The notes beneath the pieces are model-generated. The model was not told the DNA's origin and did no database searches. It saw only the letters and a program-made list of their open reading frames with translations. Shown piece after piece: positions 46,249 through 57,733 of a DNA stretch of 64,000 nt (within the stretch, counting starts at the first letter, position 1; each line of letters opens with the position of its first letter). The stretch is taken from contig JACAAK010000007.1 in the NCBI GenBank assembly GCA_025093985.1, positions 868,001-932,000 of the forward strand. Direction: 5' to 3'. The DNA is from Calvatia gigantea (lineage: Eukaryota; Basidiomycota; Agaricomycetes; Agaricales; Lycoperdaceae). The position numbers and the translations under genes were made by a program.

Positions 46249-49200
46249 TCAACTTCGGGGCCAGATATCCGTCACGGTCCTCCGGCGCTCCTTCCTACTC
46301 AGAACGTTGGCTGCAATGGTCGCCGCTGCGCTCCTATCTGTCGCGTTCAGGCTAAGATCCACAACTGGCCTCCCCTTTCCTGTGTCGCGCTCGCTGAATT
46401 CGCCTCCGCCACCTCTGGCACTATCCAGCGATATCCGCGCACCGAGACCGACACCATATGTTTTCCTCCTCGTCTCTCTCTCTGATTCAGGCGTTATGAG
46501 CGAAATACTGTTCCCCTTTCTCCCCTTCCCACCCATGTCTCTGCCTCCACCGACACTTGCATCCGATACAGCGCCAGCGCCAGCACCTTCTCCAGCACCG
46601 ACAGCGGCACTCTCGCTTTCCAATCTCTTTCTGTAACCCTCCAACTGCTGCTGTAGTCCTGTGATGCCCTCCGGCCTTGAGAAAGTAGGTTTCGTTGTCG
46701 AGTACAGTGATGATCCAGAAGTCCCGCTTGGTGTCCTTGAAATAGCCATCGCACTCGCAAGCCCACCATCGAGTGTAATGGCGGTCGTTGCCCCACTCGG
46801 TGTCGTCAATGTCGAAAACCCTGGCATAGATGGGCCTGATGACGAAGTCGTACTACTACTGCTTGCTTGTGCACCAAGGTTGTTTGCTACTGCACGGATG
46901 GTGGCGATGGATGCGATAGATATCTTTCTCCTTTCGTGGCGATCAACTCTGTTGGTATTTTCGGTCGTTGAACCAATACCACCACCACTACCACCACCAA
47001 CCCCGGAAATTGTCACGTTTCGGCGTAACGGCGTTTCAAAAACACGTCCTTCGGAGGGTAATGCAATGGTCCTGTGTCTTTCCGAAGTCACTTCTTGCAT
47101 CCGTTGAACCGGGCTCTGGTGTAATTGTGATTGCTGTTGGCCCAATTCCCCGCGATCGAGGACCCTCGTTCTTGGTGTCGGGGACGGTTCATAGTCGGCA
47201 TCACTCGCAGCACCAAATTGACTGTTCTCCGCGACGAGGGCCATCTCCCTTTGCTGACTCGGCGCAAACAGCCTCCTTGTACCAGGAATATTTACCTTGG
47301 GTAACCCTAAGCCGGAAGTCCCAAGGCCGGGGGAAGCAGTTTCCAATCTATCCAACTCTCGAACAGTGTGGAACGCGGGTGACGCTCGTGCAAGCGGGCT
47401 ATCCGGTCTTACGCCTGCCAACCTCCTCAACGCCTCTTCACGACTCCCCTTCCCAGTACTCGCACTCGCGTTGCTCGACCCACCACCTCTCTCACCGCCC
47501 CCACCAGAACCAGACACACTAGGCTCCCAAGATCTCCTCGACTCTCTGCTCCCCGTAAAATCCGGACTTACACCACCAACCCCCGCACGTACTCTCACAT
47601 CTTCCTCTCCAAGACTAATACTCCGCCCGTGTACAACCGGGCTTCCCCTCGGCGTCCCACCAAATGTGCTCCCCGCCTCGGAACCAACACCGTATTGCTG
47701 ATTGACCTTCTTCATCACCCTCCCCACACCTAACAACAAACCCGTCACCGATCTCACGAGCTCATCACTAACTCGTAAACCTTCTCTATACTCCCCACCA
47801 ATCTTTCGCCATACGTCAACCAGGGATCCTATCCCTCCAGACCCAGAGCCTGAACCAAGGGCATAGTCACCCTCTACTTCAGCTTCAATTTGCGCGTCCA
47901 GCGCTCGACTGTTTCCAGATTTGAGCATGGTGTTCAGCCTTTCAGCATTGACTACGACGGTTTGCGCGCTCCGAGTGAGCATCTCGACGTGATTCGTTCC
48001 TGCCGCTCCGATTGCTGTAGAGAATTTTGAGAGTTGAGATTCGAACATGATGAGACTATCAATCATGATTCTTGCATGCTCGGATTGTCCTTGTGAAGTT
48101 GGTGGCTGTTGCTGGTGGCTGCCTTGGCCGCGCTCGCGTCCAATTGTGGAAGAGGAATATGGTGTTGGCGTTGAACCCTGATGTCTCCCGAGAACAGAAC
48201 CGGCTCTTTCCCTCTCCAAATCTCTCTCTTTTTTCAACAATTCTCGTTCTCGCTCTATCAGGTTCTGTTCCCGCCTTGTCAACGACGCTTCTCTTGACGT
48301 CAACATCCCCTGTGTACTTTTGTACGTCCTCAAGTCCCTCCTCCCTTCTCGCTCCCTCTCTCTTGCGCGGCTATCGCGGCCATCATTACGATCGTACTCA
48401 TCCCCAGAATCCGAATGCGGTGTCTGCGCGCGCATATGTTGATGCCCCGATCGTGAAGTATAACTATAATCCGCCATCGAAGTCGAAGCTCTCGGAGGTA
48501 ACGTTCTTGAACCACCCGCACCCGATCCCGATCCTGACACCAACCCATCCGAATCAAAAGCTGATCTACGATGTGGTCGTCTCGATGAGAATGATTCCGC
48601 CGTAGATTCCGGACTCCAATCTACCCTCTTATCCTTCCCACCTTCTCTGAACATATCCGCTCCTGATTGACTATGACGTTTATCAGCGGGAGCATCTTCC
48701 CTACTACGTCTGCTCCGATTCCCACCACTACTCCCCGAAACGAGACTAACACGATCCAACTCCCTTTCGCGTTCTCTCGCTTCCCCAGCAGCGGTAGCAC
48801 TCAATGTCCGCTGTCTCTCCCTTTCCTTCTCCCTCTCGCGGAAAGTCGAAGCTGCCGTCCCAACACCAACCCTCCGACTCAACCCTGCAGCTCTCAATCC
48901 TTCACTTATCAAACTCCTGCCCCCAGGCGTTCCGAGCGCACTTTCCGCACTTCCACCCCGTAAAGTTTGTCGGCGCTCTCGCTTTTGAGCCACTGCCGCT
49001 GCCGCGTGTCTGCCGAGGGTGCTTGAACGTGCATGGATCGTTGGTGAGTTCCCGTACGACTCGGCCGTGCTTTGTGAGCTTCTAGCTGATGATGATGATG
49101 AAGTGGCAGAGGCAGGCGTGATAGGGGTATTGTTCATCGTTGCGGACGGGGGTGTGGAAAGAGATGTTGTTGTGTTGATAGGGGTGGTATATGCGCGTGA

Positions 49201-50624
49201 AGGAGGGAGGTCTCGCGTGGTGGAATAAGTGGGAGAGTGGCGGAAGTCTTCGCTTGTGCCCCGAGTGCTGCGGAAGGTCGATCTACGGCCCAAAGTGCTG
49301 CTACTCATGGTAGAAGTGGATGAGGAAGAGGTGTTGGTGGTGGAAGATGAGGATGTTGCGGTCGATCTATAAGGCGTTTGAGGTGGCGCATCGGCTATAT
49401 GCTACGAAAGTGGCGTTGACCACAAATGAAAAACTAACTTTGACCAGTGAAGTTGGTCAACTCACCTCGTCTGTCGGTCCTTCGCGGAATTCTCGAGGCA
49501 AAGCGCTCCTGCGCCTTACGGCCCCAAGGGTAGTTTTCTTGAGACTATTGAGATCGACGGTAGGCGCTCGTGGAGAAGCGCAGTCATAGTTGTCGTCTCG
49601 TAACGGGTCTCGTCTATCTCTGTCTCGTATTCGGTCTCTAGCAGTCCCAACTTCATATCGTACTCCATCTCTTTCCGCTCGTTCGTCATAAATTTCATTT
49701 TCATCGTCTGAATTGCCGTCAAAGGAAGAAACACTGATGCTTGCCAAAGACATTCTTTTTCGCCGTCTGGTGGTGGGGGAGCCAGTTCTATTGTTGGTGA
49801 CCTGAGTGCGGGCTCTGTGTGGAGAATTTGGCGCGGAGGAGAGTCGGACACGGTGGCCTGATCTTGAGCCACCGGAGGAAGTGGTGGATGTCGAGTTGAA
49901 AACGACGCTATCATTCTCGCGTTCTGTCTCTGAGCCTGATAGAACTTGAGGGGGGTCTGGCATGGAATGTCCGTGGTTGCGAGAGGACGAGCTAGAGGAT
50001 GGCGACGCCCTTCCAAGCCTGGTCGAGGCCATCTTGTCCAGTTGCTACGAAAGACTCTCAGGGTCATCCATCAAGGGAAAAAAAGACACAGAAAACACGT
50101 ACAAGTTTGTTACGCTGAGCGAGACTGCGAGCGCGCTGGAGAATAGATTCGTTGGAAGATCCGCTGGCGAGTTTAAGCCTCATTGTCTGGTCCTCGTCAT
50201 GCTCTGGAAAACTGTCGACATGATCCTCATGCGGCTCCTCTGCCTTCCATGACAGGCGACTGCTGCTCCTTGAGGTTGGGAGGCTTGGACTGCTCGTAGT
50301 GGTGATGTTGGAGGTGCCGTTGTGCTTATCGTGGGCGCTCGCCATGGAAGGAGCAGGTCGTCTGACGGCAACGCTACCGGGATCCCCTGTACTGCCACTT
50401 CCCGTCGAGTTGGTCGCTGGAGGCGAGGGTAACCCGGAGCTAACGGAACTGACTGGGCTGGGAGGTTCTGGGAGGTCTGGAAGGGTGGTTGGGGCTGCGA
50501 CTGATGTGCTGCTTGCGTGGCCGTTATTGTTGGTGCTGTGGTTGCCGTTGGACTGGTTGCCGATGTAGATGGCCGAGAGGGGACGAGGGGAGTCTTTAGA
50601 CTTGAGGGACGGCCTGGGCGGCAT
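46249..50624 (-). CDS. Large Ser-rich coiled-coil protein, unknown function
   Basis: Three exons (50103-50624, 49466-50044, 46249-49401) with introns of 58 and 64 bp, all phase 0, give 1,417 residues. The N-terminus MPPRPSLKSKDSPRPLSAIY with SLAQRNKLQLDKMASTRLGR is followed by long Ser/Thr/Gly/Arg-rich low-complexity regions. About 715-770 is a charged coiled coil (SREASLTRREQNLIEREREL, LKKERDLERERAG). About 808-863 is a helical, more conserved-looking segment (ARIMIDSLIMFESQLSKFST, HVEMLTRSAQTVVVNAERLN). The C-terminus is RKERRRTVTDIWPRS. The phospho-site-rich, disordered, coiled-coil design resembles cytoskeletal or polarity scaffolds, but that is speculation; I do not recognise the family. 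It starts 200 bp from the divergent gene at 50825. Confidence 0.85.
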
Positions 50625-50824
50625 GAGGATATCGGTCGGGCATGGAAGACTGGGCGAGCTCGCTGTGTCCGACGACGAGGGCCGAGGTGTGCAAAGAAGT
50701 GAGAAGGCACGTGACTTAATCGTATTGCCGAATAAGGAAGGAGGACCTGTAAGGGAAATGTACTTAATCTCACAAAGAAACTGGACACAGAGTCAAGTCT
50801 GCCCCAGTCTACGCCTCAGCCAAC
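50625..50824. promoter_or_regulatory. Divergent promoter, Ser-rich gene / NTF2-like gene
   Basis: Only 200 bp separates the two start codons, so both genes must share this region. No TATA box is clear. Confidence 0.55.
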
Positions 50825-51382
50825 ATGGACTCTCAGCTCCTCTCAACCACTGATACATTCTTCAGAGCTCTCGCAGCTAACCAGCCTCCGCTTAAACTAC
50901 TTGCTTATTTCTCTACAACAAACCCAGTCTCCATTCAGCATGTCCCCAAGACATGTCCTCACCCACACGCCTCTCGTCTCCACGGTCTCAATGCCGTCCG
51001 CTCATACTTTGACCTACTAGCCACACATTGGGAACGCACCGCCATCACCCAACACAAATCCTCCGTTCATACAGATACTCGTTCCGTTACGACCACCGCC
51101 ACCGTCACTTGGCGTTGGAAAAAGAGCGGACGGACGTGGAACGAGGACTTTTCATGCACCCTAGAATTCGACGACCATCTTAAAATTTGCCATTTTCTCG
51201 TCACAACGGAGAGTGGCGCGTCCACATGTGTGATGCGTGCCGTCGACCCGGATGCTCCAACAAATGCATCGACCAAGTCCTCATCATCCTCATCAACGAC
51301 GCCCACGTCTTCTATCATCGAAGTCGCAATAGTATGTCTCCACTTTCCTTCCCTAACCACTTCCGCCCCAGTCCCGCTCTGA
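50825..51382 (+). CDS. NTF2/SnoaL-like domain protein
   Basis: Single-exon frame of 185 codons: MDSQLLSTTDTFFRALAANQ, PPLKLLAYFSTTNPVSIQHV, LNAVRSYFDLLATHWERTAI, VTTTATVTWRWKKSGRTWNE, then STCVMRAVDPDA. An N-terminal helix, conserved FSTT...VSIQH and the alternating strand pattern TATVTW / EDFSCTLEF suggest a cone-shaped NTF2-like (SnoaL-type) fold, which includes small enzymes and binding proteins. The substrate is unknown. The tail after VMRAVD is Ser/Thr-rich. A GT-AG intron at 51332-51409 would replace the last 17 codons by one residue and a stop (51413-51415); the sequence alone does not decide. Confidence 0.7.
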   Translation: MDSQLLSTTDTFFRALAANQPPLKLLAYFSTTNPVSIQHVPKTCPHPHASRLHGLNAVRSYFDLLATHWERTAITQHKSSVHTDTRSVTTTATVTWRWKKSGRTWNEDFSCTLEFDDHLKICHFLVTTESGASTCVMRAVDPDAPTNASTKSSSSSSTTPTSSIIEVAIVCLHFPSLTTSAPVPL

Positions 51383-53800
51383 CCGATGTATGTCCTCGGT
51401 AATTTGCAGATATAGCTCCTTTGTGAACTTTGATTCAATCCGATCAAAGACCCAAAACGCCATTCCTAGCCATTCGTATTCAGTTCCACAAATAGCCTCA
51501 AGTCAGCGGCTGTGCTCGGCTTCGGCCACCCTGCCCGCTCGCATCTCCCCCCGGCAATCCTTGCCTTTTCACCGACAGCTCCGAAATCGCCGATACCGTC
51601 AACTCGTCTCCCTTTCTTTTCTCCTTCCCCCGGGTCCGCATTTCGGAATCCCCGTCCTTTCCACACACACACAGATGACCTCGGCGCCGGCTTGCCTCAC
51701 ATTGTCCCTGCCCGATTGTTCCATATTGGTTCTCCCCCGCACTGATCTCCCTCCCACATGTCTTTTGTAGCTCTTTGATACCCACACCGCGGCCGCCCGT
51801 GTCATGTTTCCGTTAATATTTGTAGAGTAAATATTGTTCTCGCTATCGAATCGAAACTGTTTTATTCGTTGCGCTGCTGCGGACAGTCGGTCATGAATAG
51901 ACATACTATAAATGGCCCATCTTGAGCCTTTTCAGGCTGACTCTTAGGGTCGCCGTCTTACCCTTTGATCCTCTCCTTACTAATGCCTTATCTGATCGTA
52001 TGATGCCCACTCCCCATGGCGCGTGATTGTGCCGAGACTTAATATACGACACCCCACACCGATTCCACATCTCAGTTCATCTTTTCCCCGAGCCCGAGAG
52101 ACATTGCAACACGCGGCAAACGCAACGCTTACCCATCCACCGGTCCAAGAAATCCCACAGGAAATAATATGATTCACTTTGTCCGGATTTATTTGGGCAT
52201 TATGACATACTGCCCATTGGTTCATATTCACGGCTCAGCAGGGGCAGATGATCAAATGGCAAGTCCGAGCGCGTGAAGCCGAAGACATTCTTTCGCACCA
52301 GAAGTAGGTAAGTGTCCTTTTCGGATATAATTCCCTCATCATCATCATCATTGTAAGTACGCCGTCAGCGCTACACAAGTAGATTCTCCATAATATAACG
52401 TCGCAGCAAGCTACAGCACCCAACATACACAACATTTGGAGTATCTCTGCCATAAGCTCATAACCGATGCCACGACCAACAAACGACATGGCACTCCGCC
52501 GATTCCGTTATTCTGTCATCGGCGACATAGACACAGGGACGAGACAACAAGCGATTGAAGACAAAATCTCCACTTATTTTTTCAACCCGAAAGTCCGGTA
52601 TAAATATATCCTCCATGGAGAACTCGGAGTTTGTATCATGGAAACCAGCCACCGTGCCGCTCTACACGGCCAACCCTAAATATCCGTCCGCCATCTATAG
52701 TATGTGCAGAGTGAAATGAACAACAAATCTCGTCTGGAATAACGTGACGCGTTGTGGGTGGTTTAAGGCCTGTATGTTTCCTCAACAGGGGAGAGAGAGA
52801 TCCGTTGGGGTATCTCCTCTCGTTCAGCCTCGCACCGATTGACCTGAGGTATGAGTTTAATATAATTTTAACCTTTGGTTAGTGATCTTCGGGTATTAAT
52901 AACGTAGCTCTCCCTTACAAGACTAGCGTGTGTGTGAGGCATGTACTACCCGCAGTACTGAAAGGACTTCGTGTCGGATATACAGTCTTGAGCCATGATA
53001 TATGAACTACATATTAGGCTAGAAACCCGTTCTATTACAGCCCATTTCCGAACTACGTTCATCCCAACAGCATTGGATACTCGTTGGGTAAGTACGTACT
53101 TGTAACTTTATTGTTAACTCTATCCAACAGTCAAGTATGAAACTGCTTCCATTCATACTTTTGCCTACACTCAACACATGTTCGTCGATATCAGAAGCAA
53201 GGTATGTTCCGGACGCCATTATGGATTCTCCTGGATGTGCGGAGTGGTGGCTTGAGAAACAAAAGAATCACTTTGAACAGTTCTCATGTCGCGCCGCGCA
53301 CGCCACAAAAATCGGCACGGCACCCTCCCTGACACACTTCAAAACCACGCCCAACAAAAAAGAAAGTAAAAAAGAACAAGAACCACCAGGGGTGATAAGG
53401 GAACGAACGGATGAGAATACGAGGGAACAGTAACGGCAGGGAGCAAAGCCTCGGTCCTGCCGTCATGACCGAACTTAACACATCTGCACCCGTGCATGCC
53501 AGTTTTCATCCCCGAGATCTTTATTCTATCTTGAGCCTCGCCCCGCCCAGTTGCTTTCTTCGTCCTCATCTAGCTCTATTTTTAGCACATTACCACTTCC
53601 TCCCAAGACTCGGTGATGAGTTTTCATATCAGAATATATGCACTCAGGAGCACGTGCAGGTGTGGCCACCAACCAAGTTTGGTCGCCAAAAATATGCAGG
53701 GAACATAAGTACATACGTTAACTACGGCTACGGCGTCATGTAACTGTCCCCGAGCTGAACCCCTATTCTGGATCCTTAGCCGACCACGAGCCCGAGAATC
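51383..53800. other. Intergenic region
   Basis: No supported gene. A plus-strand frame at 53137-53433 begins MKLLPFILLPTLNTCSS, which resembles a signal peptide, but is otherwise Lys/Glu-rich and unsupported. A 70-codon frame at 52467-52679 is likewise unassigned. Near 52826 an AGCCTCG...CTGAG block followed by GTATGAG recalls the start of the A block in solo LTRs 1 and 2, but no second copy or LTR ends were found. Confidence 0.35.
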
Positions 53801-55494
53801 ATCCAAAGGGCCGAGTTTTGAAAAGTTCGTAATGATAATGATCTACGACGACTTTTTGTGCACGAGTGATAGCAATCGGGTGGTGCGAAGGAATCCTTAG
53901 TACCACTAAGGATATTGAACAATTACTGGCCGTCCCTGGCTAGAGTTGGAATGTCCCCTGATCCATGGTCGTATGTTCTGGTTTGAATCACCATACTTAT
54001 GAGTCGGCCGAGATTCCAGACAATGGGCATTCACAACGTGGCTTTACCATATGTTCGTTTGTTGCCGCATGGAAGCTGTCCTTCGTGCGTCAACCTAGCC
54101 AGGCTTTGACGGAATAACGTGGAGCACGAGGTCTATCTGCGATGTTTGGGCATTAACCGATTAGCGGAGAGAAAGTTATGGAATAAACTTAGACAATGTT
54201 AATAGAATATCTCAACTCCCCGACGAAACACCCCCGCCGCAATTAACGGCTTTTTTCAATGCATTTATTGAACGCAGAACCTAGGCTAAACCCGAATTCT
54301 TCAGTGGCCATCCGGTAGGATACTCATGAGCATTTTCTCCACAAGCGTAGATAGGACGCCGGAACAACTAAGTTCAGATAGATTGAATTATTTCCCGCCA
54401 CACCGGGTACTCCACTGTCATGGCCAGTTCCCCGCTAACGGACCAGATACCTTGAGTTAGCTTCGTTCAGCAAATAAAATTTGGCCGCCAAAACCGAGTG
54501 CCGAGCGCCGACTACAAGGAGGTTAAGCGCTGTTCATAGGTTTCTTTCAGAGCGCCTGAACTGCCGCCCCACCGAAATCCCGCTTAGCTCGTTTCGTTGT
54601 CATTTCGATGAGATTTTCTGTGAGGGAATTTGAAGAGAAACGATAAGATCCCACCGGTAGACCTTTCGCCTTCAGACATGGTGGGTTACAATCCGGACTG
54701 CCAGGCGCCCCGCCACCCACAGCGTCGAAGATACAGCTTGGAACATCCGATAATCAAGCGAATGTTTCGCATGGGATTCCTATAGGGTACTTTTGAAGTG
54801 TAGGATGTATTGGAATATCACTAAATGGTGGTCTGCCAAGTATAAACCCCGGACCAACATCGAGACGTTCGCCCAATCAGCGGTGGGAACTGTCTTTCGG
54901 CAAGCAAAACTCGTATCATTGTAAGGTGAGAGAGCAATATGGATTCTTTGACTTTGTGCCCGCCCGGGTTTCGAATGGCGTTACCTGCAGGTGTGTTCAA
55001 AGGTGTGTCTCGTGGGTTGGAAGGACGAGATCTTCCTGTCGGAATAATCATACTGATACGGTGGTTTTCGAAGCTAGACCTCTCCCAAGTATCCCTGGAG
55101 TTGCCTTCTGTTGGAATTAAACTTACTCAGGTAGTTCTTTCTCAGAAAGCTTGTCCATGTAGAACTGCTCATTGTCTGTGTAGTGCGGGTTTCGTTGTTG
55201 TAGAAGAACGAAAGTGTGTGATTGGTGGTAGAAAGATTATTTGTACAATACATCACCAATGCTACTTAAATGAGTGTTTTACCATGATTCCCACAGTAGC
55301 GGTAAGCTATCCCTATACCTGCACAGCTCTAGGGGGTGATAGGAATTCTGGCATTTTTGTCACGGATATTTTGGCGCGGGGCTTTGCATGCAACCCCCAA
55401 GGATGACAGCTTAGGTTTGACAAGGAAAGAGGCAACGGAATATATGATAGTGGAGGATTTTGTTTAGTAACACGGGAAAAGAGATGTGAAGTGC
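53801..55494. other. Intergenic region
   Basis: The first kilobase is nearly free of open frames. A perfect 9-bp hairpin, ATCCTTAGT/ACTAAGGAT with a 3-nt loop, sits at 53893-53913. A 155-codon plus-strand frame at 54939-55406 has no domain, and the opposite strand is equally open (GNAIRNPGGHKVKESILLSH), so I do not call either. Confidence 0.35.
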
Positions 55495-56987
55495 TTAGGC
55501 TGAAGAAACCAGAAAGTAGTCCGGTAAACTCTCAAGAAATTTCTCTTTCAGCTCCCTAACATACTTCTCTGCCGCTGCAAGATTCGGAGTAAGAGCTACG
55601 TAATCTGCCAGCTTGTTCACCTCTCCGACAGTCCTTCTTCCCACCCTAACGTCTCTGAGCAGTTCTTGTAACCTTACCAGCATCGCCAACGGATCGTTGT
55701 GGATTAGTCCAATCTGTTGCAGTTGCGCCGTGTACCTGACGCAAGCTTTTCCAGAAATCCTGCCAGACGGTTTCTTCTAGCTTGTGCGATGAAGTTGGGC
55801 CTTCTAGGGGAAGGCGGCTTTCACAGGTGCTAAAGAATTCGCGTTGAATGTGAGCGAGCACCCAATGCCCTTGGAATAACCTCTCCCTATGCTCTAAAGA
55901 TAGAGAGTGTGCCAAAGGGCTACTGGGTCCTATTAGCTTATATTGATCTGAACGTCCAAGGTTAAATACTTCGTGAAGAGCGGCAGGCAGCGTCGAGGTG
56001 GTAGGGACAGATGGAGGGGGCTTTGTGAGCCCTCGCAGTGCGGCAAGGTACAACCTCCCTTGGAACTGCCTCCACCCTCTCTCTTCTGCCATAGCCAAAG
56101 CGTCCTGTAGGATCAAATCCCCGTTCTCAATGCGAGAAACCCAAATGCTCTTTGCCGTTACGAACATAGACGTTTTGTAGGTCATCTCCGCAGCGAGTGT
56201 GAGGTGTTTGAGGATGTCGGTGTTGTCATCCGCGGTAAGAGTTTGGAAGAGGTTCTGGGGGTTTTGCGTTCTATCGTAGATAACTGATATTCCCTTGATA
56301 GCCCATTCCCTTGTACCGGCCATTCCATATTTGTGGGAGATGGTAGCGATGTTCGAAAGTTTCTTCAGTCGGGGGAGCGGTGACCCGAAGAGTGGGGCTT
56401 CAAGAAATTGCCAAAGATCGTTCAAGCTTTACGGTAAGGAGATCAGCAGGAAAGGCCATATGATACTGCATAGCCCCACCTTGTGTAGAGTGTCCAGCAC
56501 AAGCCACGAAATGCTTCGGCACTGTCATTGACTCGGAGCACGGGGAGATCTTCATCCGTCTCGTCATTCCTTGGATATTCGGCCTCGATTAGCATCATTT
56601 CAAATTCAGGCGAGTCTTTTACAAGGAGGAGTTTATGGATCTAGCGCATTTTCAGACTTTTAGTCATTTCCATGAAAGGTAGAAATGGTGACAGACCTTA
56701 AAGATGACACCTTCAACCAGGACGACACAGTCACCCGTGTCGCGATAGTACTCGGAATCTTTCGTGGCTTTGTCTTCATCGAAACTGTCCTGGCTTGGGG
56801 GATTGAGGCTATCGGGAGTAGGGCTAAGGTTATTGGGGTCAGATTCGAGGTTGTTGAGGCCGGAACCGAGGCTACTGAGGGCGGAGCCGAGGTTATTAAG
56901 GGCAGAGCTGCGAGGAGGGGAACTCTTCCCGCAGGGACCGTGAGTGGCCGGGTTGGGACAAGAGGCGGGGGTAGTTGAAGATACCAT
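55495..56987 (-). pseudogene. BTB/POZ protein, copy 7 (one frameshift or 22-nt intron)
   Basis: Exons 56697-56987, 56480-56640 and 55495-56426. The start MVSSTTPASCPNPATH leads into a repeat-like stretch (ALNNLGSALSSLGSGLNNL), then the BTB core DTGDCVVLVEGVIFK, IHKLLLVKDSPEFEMMLIEA, LRVNDSAEAFRGLCWTLYT. Exon 3 (LNDLWQFLEAPLFGSPLP, ISHKYGMAGTREWAIKGIS) runs to WQDFWKSLRQ at about 55735. The following conserved sequence (TAQLQQIGLIHNDPLAMLVR ... DYFLVSSA) is in the next frame. Either one extra base is present, or GTACAC...AACAG (22 nt) is an intron, which would be exceptionally short. It has diverged well away from the other BTB copies. Confidence 0.7.
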
Positions 56988-57442
56988 CAAGCACCACGAT
57001 AATTGCGAGGAGCAGGTACTAGTGACAGTAGGAAAAAAACACAATGAGTCGCGTCAAAAAGGACATGGTTATTAAGACGCGTTTGGTCCCCATCAATTGC
57101 AGGGTCGAACGCGCTTTAATTCATTCGTCAGGTCGGTGACAGGACTTGGAAGACACCCAAACAAACGCATAGAGTCAACGGTCTCGAGGGTATCAGCACA
57201 CTTGGATGCTGAAGAGGCATGTGTTTTTTCCACGGATGAGGGCTGCGTTGGCTGCGTCCCCCAGTGAGAGATGCGGCAGTATGTTCAGGGGATAAGGCAA
57301 ATTTTGCAGGCAGCCGATCAATGCAGTAATAAAGAATCTAGCAATGATATCATTTTGAACAAACAATAGGGATGACATGGTAGGAATGTGGAGGAGCTTG
57401 CCAAGTTTATTGAGCACTCGACATAAGGGACAGAAAAAGTAG

Positions 57443-57558
57443 TGACGAGAGTTGGATTCGAACCCACGCCCCGAAAGACCAGATACCTCTTGAGGTGGGT
57501 TGGACACCAACTGCCCTAGTCCCTGGTCTGGCGCCTCAGACCACTCGGCCATCTCGCC
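57443..57558 (-). tRNA. tRNA-Leu-like gene with intron (possibly defective)
   Basis: Minus-strand 116 nt: acceptor stem GGCGAGA / TCTCGTC with discriminator A, class II D-arm GGCCGAGTGGTCTGAGGC, anticodon stem CCAGA / TCTGG, a long variable arm, T-loop TTCGAAT. About 36 nt in excess lie in the anticodon loop, consistent with a tRNA intron after position 37. The leucine assignment comes from the long variable arm and D-arm. The 5' part of the loop reads C-CAGGG with no U at position 33, and the T-stem has one mismatch (GTGGG / CCAAC), so the anticodon (CAG by comparison) is uncertain and the gene may be a pseudogene. Confidence 0.6.
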
Positions 57559-57733
57559 TGATACACCAGAAACGCATCAATGAGCAACAACCCGCAAAAG
57601 AAAGCACGGAGAAAAGGTTGATGAAATTCTACTATGATGTCGCACAAATATCACAAATTTGCGAACTGTCTATCACCTGCAAAGGTCGGTTAATTGGAAC
57701 ATCTGTAAGGTTGAAGACATTCACTCACAACGC

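Noticed and set aside
46968..47522. 184-codon plus-strand frame opposite the Ser-rich gene
   Set aside because: Antisense shadow of low-complexity coding sequence on the minus strand.
50180..50788. 202-codon minus-strand frame overlapping the first exon of the Ser-rich gene
   Set aside because: Overlaps the correct frame, which splices cleanly to the next exon; this one does not.
54939..55406. 155-codon plus-strand open frame
   Set aside because: No domain, no splice-linked exon, and the opposite strand is also open with a protein-like composition; coding strand cannot be decided.
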